Under the pieces are notes generated by a model. The model did not search any database. It was not told the origin of the DNA and was given only the letters and a program-made list of their open reading frames with translations. Of a stretch of 64,000 bases of DNA, positions 11,370 through 22,155 are shown one piece after another (the stretch's first letter is position 1; each line of letters starts with the position of its first letter). Source of the stretch: Warburgia ugandensis (Eukaryota; Streptophyta; Magnoliopsida; Canellales; Canellaceae). Location: assembly GCA_035236585.1 (NCBI GenBank), contig CP141132.1:56145880-56209879 (forward strand). The letters are read 5' to 3'. A program made the position numbers and the translations under genes.

Positions 11370-14360
11370 GGTCTTTCCTTTGAAGGAAGGGAGTTTGAAG
11401 ATAAATCATTCTTTATCTCCTTCCTAGTAAAAGCTCTATCTTTAGTTTCTCAAAAGACTTCTTGCATTTTTGAAGAGAATTTGGGGTCTAGCAATGAAGA
11501 AGTTGATCAAGGAAAGTCCTCAATTGGAACCTTAGGGGTGATAATTGCTCCAAGGAATAGGTTCACATTAAATGACTTCATCTTAAATGAAACCATATGT
11601 TATTTTGATGTAAGAAACCAAGTTCAACAAAGGCTCTTTGGGATTTGGTTGTCAATAGATATCACTACACATTATCAAGTTCACTCTAAATTGGCTATAG
11701 GAGCCATTTCTCTTACTTGGAGAAAAGGGACTTGCAAAGTAGGGAAAACTTAAATGAGAGATTGGATGGTGGCCACAAAATTGACATACAATGATTGTAG
11801 TTTTCAATATATTTTTGCTTAAGTTTGTGGCCCTTGTCACAATGGAGAGAGAGAGAAAAAAAAAAATGTGAACTAAGTTTTATTTTAATAGAATTAGCAA
11901 TTGGAATCTTTTTGTGTGCTTTGGAAGGGACTTTAATATGGTTAGATTCCCTTCTTATAACTCTCCCAATCATTCTTTCCATGAGAGACATTTTATTACT
12001 CATAAAAAGAATGAATTGCTAGACTTACCAATTTCAAGGAGTAGGTTATCTCGGTGTAATCAATAAAAGCCACCTATTTAAAAAAAATAAAAATGATAAG
12101 TTTCTCTTCTAAGATGATTGGTTGATACAATTTCCTCTTCTTCATCGACTTCCGTTGCATGGTCTAGCCTCTCCCTATAGGTCATAAGTTTCAAACTCAA
12201 AATTTGACTCTTAGGAACTTATTTCTTTTAAGTTTCAAGTCAGATGGCTTAGTGACAAGGACTTCATATATTTGATTCCTAATTGGTGGGCACATGTTCC
12301 AATGTCATCCACACATATATGACTCTCTGTAAGAAAATATTTTCCGGCTTCAATTTTACTCAGTTGCAACTATCCCTTGCAAGGAATTTAGTTCTTACAG
12401 GTAAATGCTTAATACCCTAGTAGACTTACAGATATGATCAGGGAAGAGAGAAATACATTTTGCCTAACAACTCTTCTTCCTCAAGAAAAAGATAATTGAG
12501 TGGAATAAGCATTTAAATGCTACAGCCGTTATCAAGACTAATGACATGAACAATACATTTCCTCAACTATAAGAAAAAAAGATGAGATATTAAGTCTTAA
12601 TAATGAAGATCTAGCTTGTAAAACTTCCATCAAAGAAGAACTAATTAAGGATTCTTTCATAATTGTCCATTGTCATTAATGGTTCATCCAAAGGATTCTT
12701 TCATGTGAAGAGAAGGCTCAAACAAGGAGACCCTTTATCTCTTCTTCTTTTTTCACAAAGATTTTAGAGTGCTTCTTTAGAATCATCAATAAATCTAAGC
12801 TAACCTTTTCCAAGAACCTGATATTAAGAATAAAGTTATAGTTTCTCCTTACTTTACGCTAATAATACCCTTATTGATGGTGTCAAAGTTTCCAAACATA
12901 TAAAAATGACCTTTTTGGAGGCCACTTAGGTTGTAGAACCTCTTAGTTTCTTTTAAGCTACCATGGCCTCCCTATTTCTCTTAGCCACTCAAAAAAATCT
13001 CATTGGGCTAGGTTTGTTGAAAGCCTACTACTCAAATTGGCAACATAGAAGAGGAAGTACATGTCTCTTTTGGGGGAAAATCACCTTTTTTAAGTTCAGT
13101 TTGCCAACACACCTATTATTTTCTTTCCTTTTTCAAAGTTCTAGTTGGTATTAGAGATGAAATTGAAAGAATCAACACAACTTCCTTTGATATGATGGCC
13201 AAGATAAAAGAAAGATTCATCTTGTAAATTGGAATATTGTTTGCAATCAAAAGAAACAAGAAAATTGATAAGAAAGATTGATGATATTATTCAAGCTCTC
13301 CTCTCTTGAAGGCCTTTGATATTATTCAAGCTCTCCTCTCTTAAGTTATTTTCTCTCAAACGGGACCTTAGAGTTTGGATCCCTAATTCATTTAGCACTT
13401 TTTTGTCTAAATCCTTCTATGAGTTTAATTAAACTTAGCAATATCCCTATTCGATTTATTAATTCTCTTTGGTCTTGGCTTGCTCCTCCTAGGGTTCTTT
13501 CTTTCTATTCATTTGTGGCACATAATAAATTTCTTTATGCTGAGAACCTTTAAAAAAGAGGATTGTGTATTACAAGTAGATGTTCTCTTTGTGCTTCTAC
13601 TTTTGAAACATCTTCTCACATTCTCATTCATTGTCCTTATGCTTTGAGAGTCTAGTCTTGGATTCTTAAACTCTACTTCTTCAATGGCACTTCATCCTTG
13701 GTATTAGCCTCAGAAAGAGTTATGGAAAGCTACAACTATGGTGTTGTGGTCTTCATGGGGAGAAAGAAATGATATGTGCTTCGTAGATAAGCATTTTCCA
13801 CTTCATCTATTTGTTTTCTTGTAAAGTCTCATGTTGTTTGGTGGATCAACTCTCACAATCTTTGCCTAATTACTCTCATTCACAACTCTTTCAAAATTGG
13901 AACTTCATTGCCTCCTTTAAGAAAATTTAGCCTAAAGCCAAACCTATAGTCCCCTCCTCTCTGATCATGCTTTAAGCTCAAATTTGATGGCTATAGCTTT
14001 GGTAATCCTATAATCACTGGTGTGGGTGCAATCCTTAGGAGTCACCTTGGTGAAATCATTTGAGCTTATAGGTAGCATTGGCGCTGTTGATTATACTAAG
14101 GATGATTTTTCCATAATATGGTATTAAGGCTTGAATTAAGACTCAAAATCTTCCTCTCTTAGTAGAAGGAGACTCCTAGAGCATAATCAAATGGCTTGCA
14201 TCAAGAAAACACCTCCTTGGAGATACTTGGATATGATTGGAAAGATCAAGGATTGTTGACAAAGAAGTCACTTGCTGTCATGCTTTAAGAGCGATAAATC
14301 TGGAGTTGATCTTTCAGCAAAGATTCGAACCAACAGAATCAATTCCAACCTTTGACTACT
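11370..14360 (+). pseudogene. LINE ORF2 remnant: endonuclease, RT, zf-RVT, RNase H
   Basis: Endonuclease: 11912-12060 reads CFGRDFNMVRFPS, then ELLDLPISRSRL, the 'GGDFN..' and 'LLDLP..G..FTW' landmarks of L1 endonucleases, with Gly to Arg before Asp. Reverse transcriptase: 12681-12755 reads GSSKGFFHVKRRLKQGDPLS, the conserved 'GxxxGFFxxxRGLRQGDPLSP' block. The catalytic box at 12855-12869 reads YANN followed by Thr instead of YADD, so both aspartates are gone. The zf-RVT region at 13540-13670 reads RGLCITSRCSLCASTFETSS and then HILIHCPYA, keeping C-x2-C and H-x4-C spacing. The RNase H-like domain at 13978-14200 reads KLKFDGYSFGNP, GVGAILRSHLGEII and later LLVEGDS. Many stops and frameshifts separate these blocks. 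Confidence 0.75.
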
Positions 14361-14705
14361 AGTTATCCCAATAATTTACAGCAGTGGACTCTGACCCAAG
14401 GTGAATCCCATTATATTACCAATCATTGATGTAGTTGTCTTGTAGATTTTTCATCATCACCAAGCTTGCTACACTATAATATATCAACTTCTTGAGTCTC
14501 ATTTGCTAAACTTTCAAGCAATTTGCAATTGCCTTTTGAGATTGGTTTTCTTTTATTGTCTATTGCTTTTTCTCTTGTGCTTTGTTAACTACTGTCTCTT
14601 ACTTATCTTCATTGTTTAATGTACTCACTTTTGATCTCATTGATCAAATCATTGTATTTCTCTCTCAAGAAATATAATCACATCATTTAAAATAATAATA
14701 ATAGA

Positions 14706-15179
14706 AGAATGTGGGTATAAAATGCAACAACACCCCAACAATGGGGAAGCACCTTCACTTTTCAATGCTAGGCCTTATATACCCTAGTCCACGTTATTCA
14801 TTTGACACACTTAACTTTGAATATCTCATCACCCAAAAATAATTCTAAAAGAAAGTCATCAACATCCAATTGATCGTCTTTTAGTCCATTGAATGTACAC
14901 CTTTGCTTTTGGAGAGCTTCTAACCATCTGTATCTAGCAAGATGAAAGTACCAATTGTTGGTTGCTAATGAATTTCTTTTAGAATGATTTTTGGGCCATA
15001 AGATATACAAAGATGTGCTAGATGAGCTGATTGGATCAATGGTATGTGGGGCCCATCATTAAAAGTGGAGCACTTCACAATTGTTGGGTGTTATCACTCT
15101 TTATACCATCATCATCATCATCATCAGAACAACAACAACAACCACAACAACAACAACAATAGCAAGTTATCTCATGTGA
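14706..15179. other. Unassigned sequence with triplet tracts
   Basis: No gene is recognised. Bases 15105-15162 are imperfect (ATC)n and (AAC)n triplet runs. The 70-codon minus frame at 14798-15010 matches nothing known to me. Confidence 0.4.
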
Positions 15180-15727
15180 TGATGAGCTAAAGATAATTTT
15201 CATAGATGAAGTATATCTTAAGTTTTTATTTTTTAAATCCAACTTCATATATCAATTAAATGAATTGCAATAAGTTTTTTAAAAAAATTGTAAAGAATTA
15301 CAGTATTGTAATTAAAACACTTATGAACTAATATATAAAAGAGATATAAATATATGATTTTGAGGGGTTTCTTCACTATATTAATGATTAAGATATTAAA
15401 CTTAGAGCACTAGTAGGAGTCTCTACTCAAGAGGAATGGAAGGAGTCCATGCCTTTTTATTTTCATTCACATCATTTCTTTGGAATCTCTAAGTCATTCA
15501 CCATGCCTGGAATGGGTTAGATAGGTTAGATGCTAAATTTCATGCCCATTAGATAATTCAGTTCTATGGTTTGATGAGTAAATTATAGTCATTAATTTAT
15601 GCTAATTTTTTCACAGACCCAAAGAAATGGTTAGGATCAATTCAATGCATTAACTTTCAATATTCTTATTGACCTTTTCAAATTTTGAGATTGATGCCCA
15701 TTTTATTCTCAATTGTAAATGTATAAA
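15180..15727. repeat. Direct repeat, copy 2 (partner 8540-9072)
   Basis: This is the second copy of the repeat at 8540-9072, in the same orientation. It ends near 'aaatgtataaagg', where copy 1 reads 'aaatgtataacatag' and then runs into the MITE-like element. The break of similarity at that point suggests the MITE inserted at or next to the end of copy 1. From 15728 to 16346 nothing recognisable was found. Confidence 0.65.
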
Positions 15728-16344
15728 GGTAGGCTTCGTATTTCAATTGGTATCATATTATCTACTTTGTGATACTTTGTGCCTATAATGCAAAATGCGT
15801 ATAGCCCACCACTATCAAAGATCAATTTATGACCAGTATATGCACCTCTTCTCCTCTCCCATGATAGATATAAAGGAGAATAATGAATGGTAAACTCATA
15901 TTAACTTTTTTACATTTGAGTCTTCGAATTTAACCAATTATTGTTAATTGATTTTTATACTAATTTTGCATGAGTAACTAATTCTTATATGCCATACATG
16001 ACAAATGGCTAAGATCTTCTATAATAATGTTATGAGATGAAAAATGGGCATACATTCCTTCAACTCCTCCTGAGCATGAACTCTTACCAACTCTCTTAAT
16101 TTTGATTAAGACTTTTCAAAAAATTTGTTTCAATCACCTACTAAGAGGAAAAATTTTGTTCTAATTGCTAGTTGAAGGCTGGAACAACAATCTTGTTTTT
16201 TAATTAGGCTAGAATAATAAACTCAAATGGGACTAGAATTCTTTTCTTTTCTTTTTCCTTTTTAGAAAAAATGGAATCCAAAATATTAATGATGTAAATA
16301 GAGAGAGATATAGAAGAGATAATATTATGTATAGTGAGCTCATG

Positions 16345-16346
<2 letters not shown>

Positions 16347-16401
<55 letters not shown>

Positions 16402-16408
16402 CGTGTGT

Positions 16409-16488
<80 letters not shown>
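16347..16488. repeat. Compound (GT)n-(GA)n microsatellite
   Basis: GT repeats run from 16347 to 16410 with one 'tcgt' interruption at 16401, then GA repeats from 16412 to 16488. The two pure tracts abut. Long open frames across them on both strands are artefacts of the repeat. Confidence 0.98.
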
Positions 16489-16490
<2 letters not shown>

Positions 16491-16646
16491 TCTTTGGACA
16501 TTTACAAATAATTAAGGACATCAATTAGAAAAGAGGAAATAAGGAAATGATTAAAAATATTACCTTAAATGAAGGCAATTCAAGTAGGAGAAACAAAAAA
16601 AATAAAACTTATGAGAGTTAAGAAAAAGGAGAAAAAAATAAATGGC

Positions 16647-16755
16647 AAAACTGCCTTGTGGCAAAAAAAAAAAAAAATACCAAAAAGAAAAAAAAAATAC
16701 CAAAGAGTGGAAAAACTGCCTTGTGGTAAGAAAAAGAAAAAAACCCAGAGAGTGG
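16647..16755. repeat. A-rich local duplication
   Basis: The phrase 'aaaactgccttgtgg' occurs at 16647 and 16712, each followed by A-rich sequence containing 'ataccaaa'. This is a short tandem duplication with slippage in the A-runs. Confidence 0.8.
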
Positions 16756-17604
16756 GGTGATTGATTATATTGCTTTAGTGTATAATAGATAATAAATTAT
16801 ACCTTTGGTTACTCTAAAGAGGCACCATGTATCAATCTACCATACTTCTTCTAAAGATCTCCCCAAGTATGGTTACAGGTAGGACTTAAAATAGGGTAGG
16901 CCATATGGATTTGAATGGAGATATCAAGTCAAGATCTCCACAACAATCCCCTCATTCACCAATTGCTTTTGCTTACAATTTCACCACGATACTGTATTTT
17001 GGTGAAACTGCTCTGCAAAGATCAAAGTTTCCAATATTAAGTATGCATGCTTGTCTCTTTGCCACACTGGTCCCACGCCCGGAGGTCAGGCAGTTGAAAC
17101 TGTGCATGTTAGAGCATTAGGAACAATTCCCTCCGAGTATATGGAAGCTTCGTAGATATCAGAGACAAGTAAAGCAATCAGCCAAGGTAACTCTTAGAAT
17201 AGAAGGTGCCTCGAAGACCTTTGCCAGACACAAACGAAACCAATATATACTATCAACGAGTAAAACTAAAGCTATTTCATTTTATTAACTGCACCATCTT
17301 CCTCATCTTTATAGATTTTCTGAAATTCTAAAAACTTCTATAAATCCCGTTGGAAGGTGAAATTCAACAGGAGATCATCCAACTTGTCATCAGTTTGTGT
17401 GAAAACTTCTGTAAGTAGACCATAACAAAATCAGGATGCCCTTTTCTTATTGTTCATTCTGTAATAGTAAAGTCATTCCTTGTGTCCTGTGTTGCTGTCA
17501 CGGAAGATTATCTCTTGCAAAATATTCCTCATCAAAATAATTATCATGTTAAGGATCATATTTCAGCGGAATGAAGATACTACGATCCTCTCTCCGGATC
17601 TGTG
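16756..17604. other. Sequence downstream of the ABCC pseudogene 3' end
   Basis: This lies just past the ABCC stop codon (the gene runs leftwards). It is less AT-biased than its surroundings and may include the former 3' UTR and flank. I found no exon, no conserved frame and no clear polyadenylation landmark. Confidence 0.3.
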
Positions 17605-17717
17605 CTACTTTTCAAAATTAGATTTTGATCTAGATGTATACACCGCCACGAGTTTTGCAAATGAAGATGACTTGTTTTCTAACAATCTTGTTGGTGAGTC
17701 ATGTTCCACAATAAGAC
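17605..17717 (-). pseudogene. ABCC pseudogene last exon (C-terminus)
   Basis: After the acceptor 'gagcag' (ending at 17718) the minus strand reads LIVEHDSPTRLLENKSSSFA, then KLVAVYTSRSKSNFEK and a TAG at 17607-17605. This is the typical C-terminal tail of plant MRP3-like ABCC proteins, after the H-loop. This exon is open throughout with its natural stop, the best-preserved piece of the gene. The intron before it spans 17797-17718 (80 bp, GT..AG). Confidence 0.85.
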
Positions 17718-17797
17718 CTGCTCAAACAAATAGAGCTCAAAAGTCGAGCATTTGCAAGGCGAATAAGATGAAAAGTGCTATTTGGACAGATACTGAC

Positions 17798-18069
<272 letters not shown>

Positions 18070-18394
18070 TTAGCATACGATACAAGAACCAGTCAAGTAT
18101 GAGAATGCATCATGAAGAAACTGCAAAATATTTGCATCATACTTCAAACATATGCACCTCTTTATATCTTTAGCGGAAGACTATCAACAACTCTACGCAT
18201 GTTTTTGACATGAAATCATCCAAAACACAAATCAGATCACTTGTCGACAATCTAATTGCAGTAACAGATGCCTCATGCAATTTAAACAAGTTCTGGCAAG
18301 TGTAGAATGCATTTACCCCATACACATCCCACCAAACATATAAGTGGGTTAAATTATGTGGACATTTTGATGAAACCCAATGAGGACACCAGAC

Positions 18395-18458
18395 CTGCAG
18401 AATCGAGCTTTCCTTCCTTTCTCCTCACTTCTTCTCCAAGTTGGCATCTATCTAGCGC
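18395..18458 (-). pseudogene. ABCC pseudogene exon between Q-loop and signature
   Basis: The minus strand reads ALDRCQLGEEVRRKEGKLDS and ends with a clean donor 'gcag|gtctgg' at 18395. This is the short helical segment between the Q-loop and the signature of NBD2. Its coding frame is undamaged. The acceptor looks broken: the bases just before GCGCTAGAT are 'ttttgg' rather than an AG, so this exon may no longer be spliced in. The downstream intron is 18394-18036. Confidence 0.85.
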
Positions 18459-18550
18459 CCAAAACAGTAGAAAACCGTATCAGCAAATCACCACGGAAAA
18501 TAGCACCCAGAAACAGGAAAAGGTTATTATCACAGTGCTCAGAAAATAAA

Positions 18551-18853
18551 CTCCCAATTCTGTTCATCTGTGTACTCTTCAAGTGGGTCAAGATTGCTTC
18601 GCACAGTCCCTTCGAACACGGTGATGTTTTGTGGTATGATGCTTAATCTAGATGTTAGATCATACAGTCCTATAGTTGAAATGTTAATGCATGTATCAGA
18701 ATCTGAGCAGCAGTGGATCAACAATGTGTGGAAGAGTGCCTGTATGAGGGTTGATTTGCAACTGCCTGTTCTCCCAACAATGCCAGTTTCATCCCTCCAG
18801 AGAATATGCTTGTAAGACCTTTCAAGACGAGGCACATGTGGGGTATAACGGAC
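18551..18853 (-). pseudogene. ABCC pseudogene exon: NBD2 Walker A and Q-loop
   Basis: The minus strand starts VRYTPHVPRLERSYK right after an acceptor 'tacag' (18854 side). Walker A reads GRTGSCKST: the Gly before Lys is Cys (TGC at 18760-18758), which should damage phosphate binding. The stretch after LIQALFH is scrambled by compensating small indels and returns to frame at INISTIGLYDLTSRLSIIPQ. Then NITVFEGTVRSNLDPLEEYT follows, where DPTMFEG is usual. It closes at TGGGAG near 18551, and the donor is unclear ('gtttat' is the nearest GT). The intron upstream (20207-18854, 1354 bp) holds nothing recognisable. Confidence 0.9.
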
Positions 18854-20207
18854 CTGTATCCAGTCCACACATTAACCACAACTTAGTATGATAAAGAATA
18901 CGAATTACTGACCTATGCATAAACCTAGGAAGTGCAAAATCCGATATGAAATAAAAATTGAACCACTGTACATGATGAGAAGGTGGATTACATCACAATA
19001 GCAATGTTCAAGACTGATTCCGAACTTGACCATAGGGTTGGCAAGTAACTCAACCACATTTCCAGTGACTTAGACAAGTTGAACCGGTCAAAAGAAGAGC
19101 TTATAAAGACGAAAGTAGAACCAACATCAAAGAAGGTATAGGTGAAAATTATCAGTCAAAACTACATGATTTTCTGGAACCTCAGAAATTTCATGCAGCA
19201 GGCGCCTGGTAGGTCTAGAACCGAGTCCTCGTTCTACTTATTGATTAACACAATGGTTTAAACTATCGGCAGTTGGCTCAAACATGGAGAAAATGCATGA
19301 GAAAATGTGATCCTAGGAAGCAATCCCCTGTTAAACCCACTAAAACATGCTACTGCCGAAGGGCTTTATTTGTATGTGTCCGTCGGTCTGCACATAGTAA
19401 GAGATGGTTTAGGTGTATTTGACTTGTCCATCTAAATTGGCTATATGGGAAACAGGTATTGGGCTAGCTGATCCAAGTAAACCGCACTCTGCTAAAACAC
19501 TGAAAGATGCCATTGTTAGGAGGACCAGATTTGACTGCACGAAACTGCACGTAAATGTATAAAGATTATCTGGTGTTAGACAGCTCAAAATACACAAAGT
19601 AATTCCGCATTGCCTTTTGGAATAAAAAAAAGAAAAAAAAGTCATTTCTCATAGATTGAGATACGGATCCAGACATAAAAGGGTGCTGGCAATGTTGAAT
19701 TAATAAGATGAAAGAGTTCCATATCAATTCCAATTGTAAACGGAGGAGAATTAGGTGATCTGCTTTCCTGCACCAGAAATAGGCATCACCACAACTTGTG
19801 GGGTAATTGGTGTCTGTCAGTGCTAGATGAATGGATAGGCATTAATTCATATCCAGTATAGAGAGACAATCACCCCTTTCAAGGTAAATTACTTGGTTGT
19901 TGATAAAGATAATACACCATGACGAAAATAAGAGTTAAGAGAAGAATATAGATGCAGGTGTCTGCCACTGTCAGACCAAGAAACCTAGAAACCACAAAAC
20001 GATTTTGTAGAGCAATATGATAAGACTGCGATAGATAAAGAGAATGAGAGATACATTGACTAGTCAATAATAAGCCGACGAAAAAATAAGAAGAAAAATA
20101 GTTCTAGGGGAATTGGCTTACTTTAATTTCAAGATGTGTTGAACAAGAGGTCAAGAGAAAAGACAGAAAGTAAAAATGAGAGTCAATTGAAATAAGCTTG
20201 ATATTAC

Positions 20208-20423
20208 CTGGAGATCAATCACGAATATCAACTTCTCCTCGTGATGGCCGGTAGGGTCTCGTCTGTTATTTTCTATAACAAGAGGTGGCTCACTAGGAAT
20301 AGACATCTACTGAAATATTCTCTCAACAGATAATTTTGTTTTCAAGATTGCACATATTCCATATGACCTATGCGTGTAGCATATTCCAATTAAGTCCATA
20401 TCTCACTGCTAAACCTGCAAGAC
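20208..20423 (-). pseudogene. ABCC pseudogene exon: end of TMD2
   Basis: After the acceptor 'attttcag' the minus strand reads LAGLAVRYGLNWNMLHA, then TAG at 20370-20368 where the family has Trp, then VIWNMCNLENKII. A small deletion shifts the frame. VERIFQ, a stop, and MSIPSEPPLVIENN follow in another frame. RPSRGEVDIRD then appears in a third frame before the donor 'ctccag|gtaata'. At least one nonsense change and two frameshifts are visible. The segment normally joins the last TMD2 helix to NBD2. Confidence 0.85.
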
Positions 20424-20510
20424 CTGAAAATTTTAAAAATTAAAATGGTTAAAGTCCTTGAGAAATTAGCACAATCAAAATAGAATTTCCAATATTTTCT
20501 AAGCACCTAC

Positions 20511-20801
20511 CAGGATCGATTACTCCTGGCACAAAAATCAATAAAAGTAAAGAAAAAGCAAAGGTAATGGATGACAGGATATCCAAGCAAAAGCAGAGCC
20601 ACTCCACTGCACCAGCACCATAAAACATCGCTCGAGAATACCATCAATCAGATGGTGATTCATATCCATGTATCTTCGCACATGGTCAAAACTCCTGATT
20701 GTTGTTGATCCAGATAATGATTCAGCAAAATATTGTATACCAGGAGCTTTGCTTACTCCAACCAAGCGTGCTACTTCTCGCGCTGTAGGGATGTAATATT
20801 G
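20511..20801 (-). pseudogene. ABCC pseudogene exon: TMD2 middle (after the 40-kb intron)
   Basis: An acceptor 'attctgcag' precedes QYYIPTAREVARLVGVSKAP, then IQYFAESLSGSTTIRSFDH, which is diagnostic TMD2 wording of plant ABCC proteins. A 1-base deletion near 20641, just after LIDG, shifts the frame. In the restored register YSRAMFYGAGAVEW, then FAFSLLLLIFVPGVIDP, leads to the donor 'gatcctg|gtaggt' at 20511. The exon is 291 bp. Its first residues directly continue the last residues of the exon ending at 61464. Confidence 0.92.
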
Positions 20802-21294
20802 CTGCAGAATAAGAATATAAGGAAGCCGGAATGATCAAAGGAAGTGATTTGAAGATTAACAGATTCTGAATCAACAGTCCCAAATCTATTAGATTTGAAT
20901 ATCGTAGAAGGATTTAATCAAATAATATGAGGAGATAATAAAACTTGAACTCTCAAAAAGTTACTCGTGTGAATAGATCTTCTATCATATAACAAAGATT
21001 CTCACTTGCAGATACTAATTTATACTCTTTATTCTGGTTCTTTACTCTAATAATCACACACTTTTAATGAAGATACACTTTCTAGTACTCATACAAGGAT
21101 CAAAGTCTCCTCTTTTCTTAAAATCTGCTAACCTTTATGAGTGATATCTATTTCACAATAATCAAAACTATCCACATGAGTTATCTATGTAACACATATT
21201 TAAGCAATCAACTCACTCAATGGACTATATATGACTTTTGGACTTGTTGGAATGGCTGTAATGGACTAGACTAAGCTTTGATACCAAGCTATAC
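20802..21294 (-). other. 3' part of the giant intron with a PBS-like site
   Basis: This is 490 bases of mostly ordinary intron sequence between the exon acceptor and LTR copy E. At 21275-21286 the minus strand reads 'tggtatcaaagc', one base away from the initiator-Met tRNA primer-binding site 'tggtatcagagc', and it lies about 10 bases after the LTR end. How much of this stretch is old intron and how much is element interior cannot be told. Confidence 0.5.
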
Positions 21295-22155
21295 TGCATC
21301 GGGTATTACACACACATATAAGCACAAATTTTTCAAAAGTTGTGATCCCTAGTTAACATTTTTAAAATCAATTGAAAAACATGCATTTCATAAATCTAGA
21401 GTCATACAACTCACAAAACCATAGATTTAACGATGAAATGACATCCCCATTTCTACTAAAAATTCGACAGTCTCCTCGATATTGTGGACACAAGCATTTA
21501 ACACATGTGATATGATAAGTACCTAATAGAGATAGTAAAAGTATGAACACATAACTAGGAGACTCGTTCTCCATAACCATCCATCCTAATTATTTAAAAG
21601 CTTTGACTAAACCATATACATTAACAATAAAAACAAACTAAGAAAACGACATCGTTTAGTGTCTATCCATCCACAGCCATCACATTCAACATAAATATGT
21701 CCATAAATCTAAGCCATAAAAGACTAAACCTTTATACATATGTATATCTATATACAATCCATTGACATCGCTCAAAAGTAAATTCCTAATAGCTCACATA
21801 CCTCGATGAGATCTTCTCTAAAATGTTGTTGAATGCTATCAATGCCCTCACTTGCTGTTAAGTTGTTTGCCTCTCTTACTGTCTCTATCAATATCTGAGG
21901 CATTCCAAAAAATCATAATGCCTTGACAAGCTATGCTTGTGTAGGTATAAAGACATTTAATAATAACTCATGAATATTTCAAATGAAATAAACAATCTAA
22001 ATATCAAATCTCAAGGCGCATGAAATAAACAGCTTTCTCATGGAAACAGATCTAGCATAATCATGGTAATAAGGGTAAATAATGATCAAGTAGAGCATGA
22101 ATGGCAAGCAAAATCAACCAAATAGACATGCAATAAACCAAAGCATCAAGGCTGG
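21295..22155 (-). repeat. LTR copy E, 3'-terminal part
   Basis: This is one end of a long direct repeat; the rest of E is at 52546-55704, split by gypsy-2. The continuation is clear because the uninterrupted copy F reads straight through this point ('cataaggct' near 55999). On the minus strand the LTR ends 'cccgatgca' at 21295, followed by a PBS-like site. No coding capacity was seen. Bases 21530-22120 are missing from copy F. Confidence 0.7.

Larger units (their letters stand above)
10500..14705 (+). mobile_element. L1-type LINE (non-LTR retrotransposon), dead
   Basis: On the plus strand, in order, this contains an ORF1-like gag remnant, an endonuclease remnant, a reverse transcriptase remnant, the zinc-knuckle region usually called zf-RVT, and an RNase H-like C-terminus. 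That order is the layout of plant L1-type LINEs. The 3' end is taken at the 'aataataataatag' tail at 14690-14703, a common sort of LINE terminus. The 5' end is uncertain. Every domain carries stops or frameshifts, and the polymerase active site is mutated. No poly-A tail or matching target duplication was confirmed. The element lies between the two direct repeats at 8540 and 15180. Confidence 0.75.

Noticed and set aside
16204-16528. Long open frames of Ser-Leu, Thr-His, Cys-Val and Arg-Glu repeats
   Set aside because: They are translations of the GT/GA microsatellite on both strands.
19409-20067. Minus frames in the intron between two NBD2-side ABCC exons
   Set aside because: No match to any missing ABCC segment; the flanking exons already join directly at Leu-Gln | Val-Arg-Tyr.
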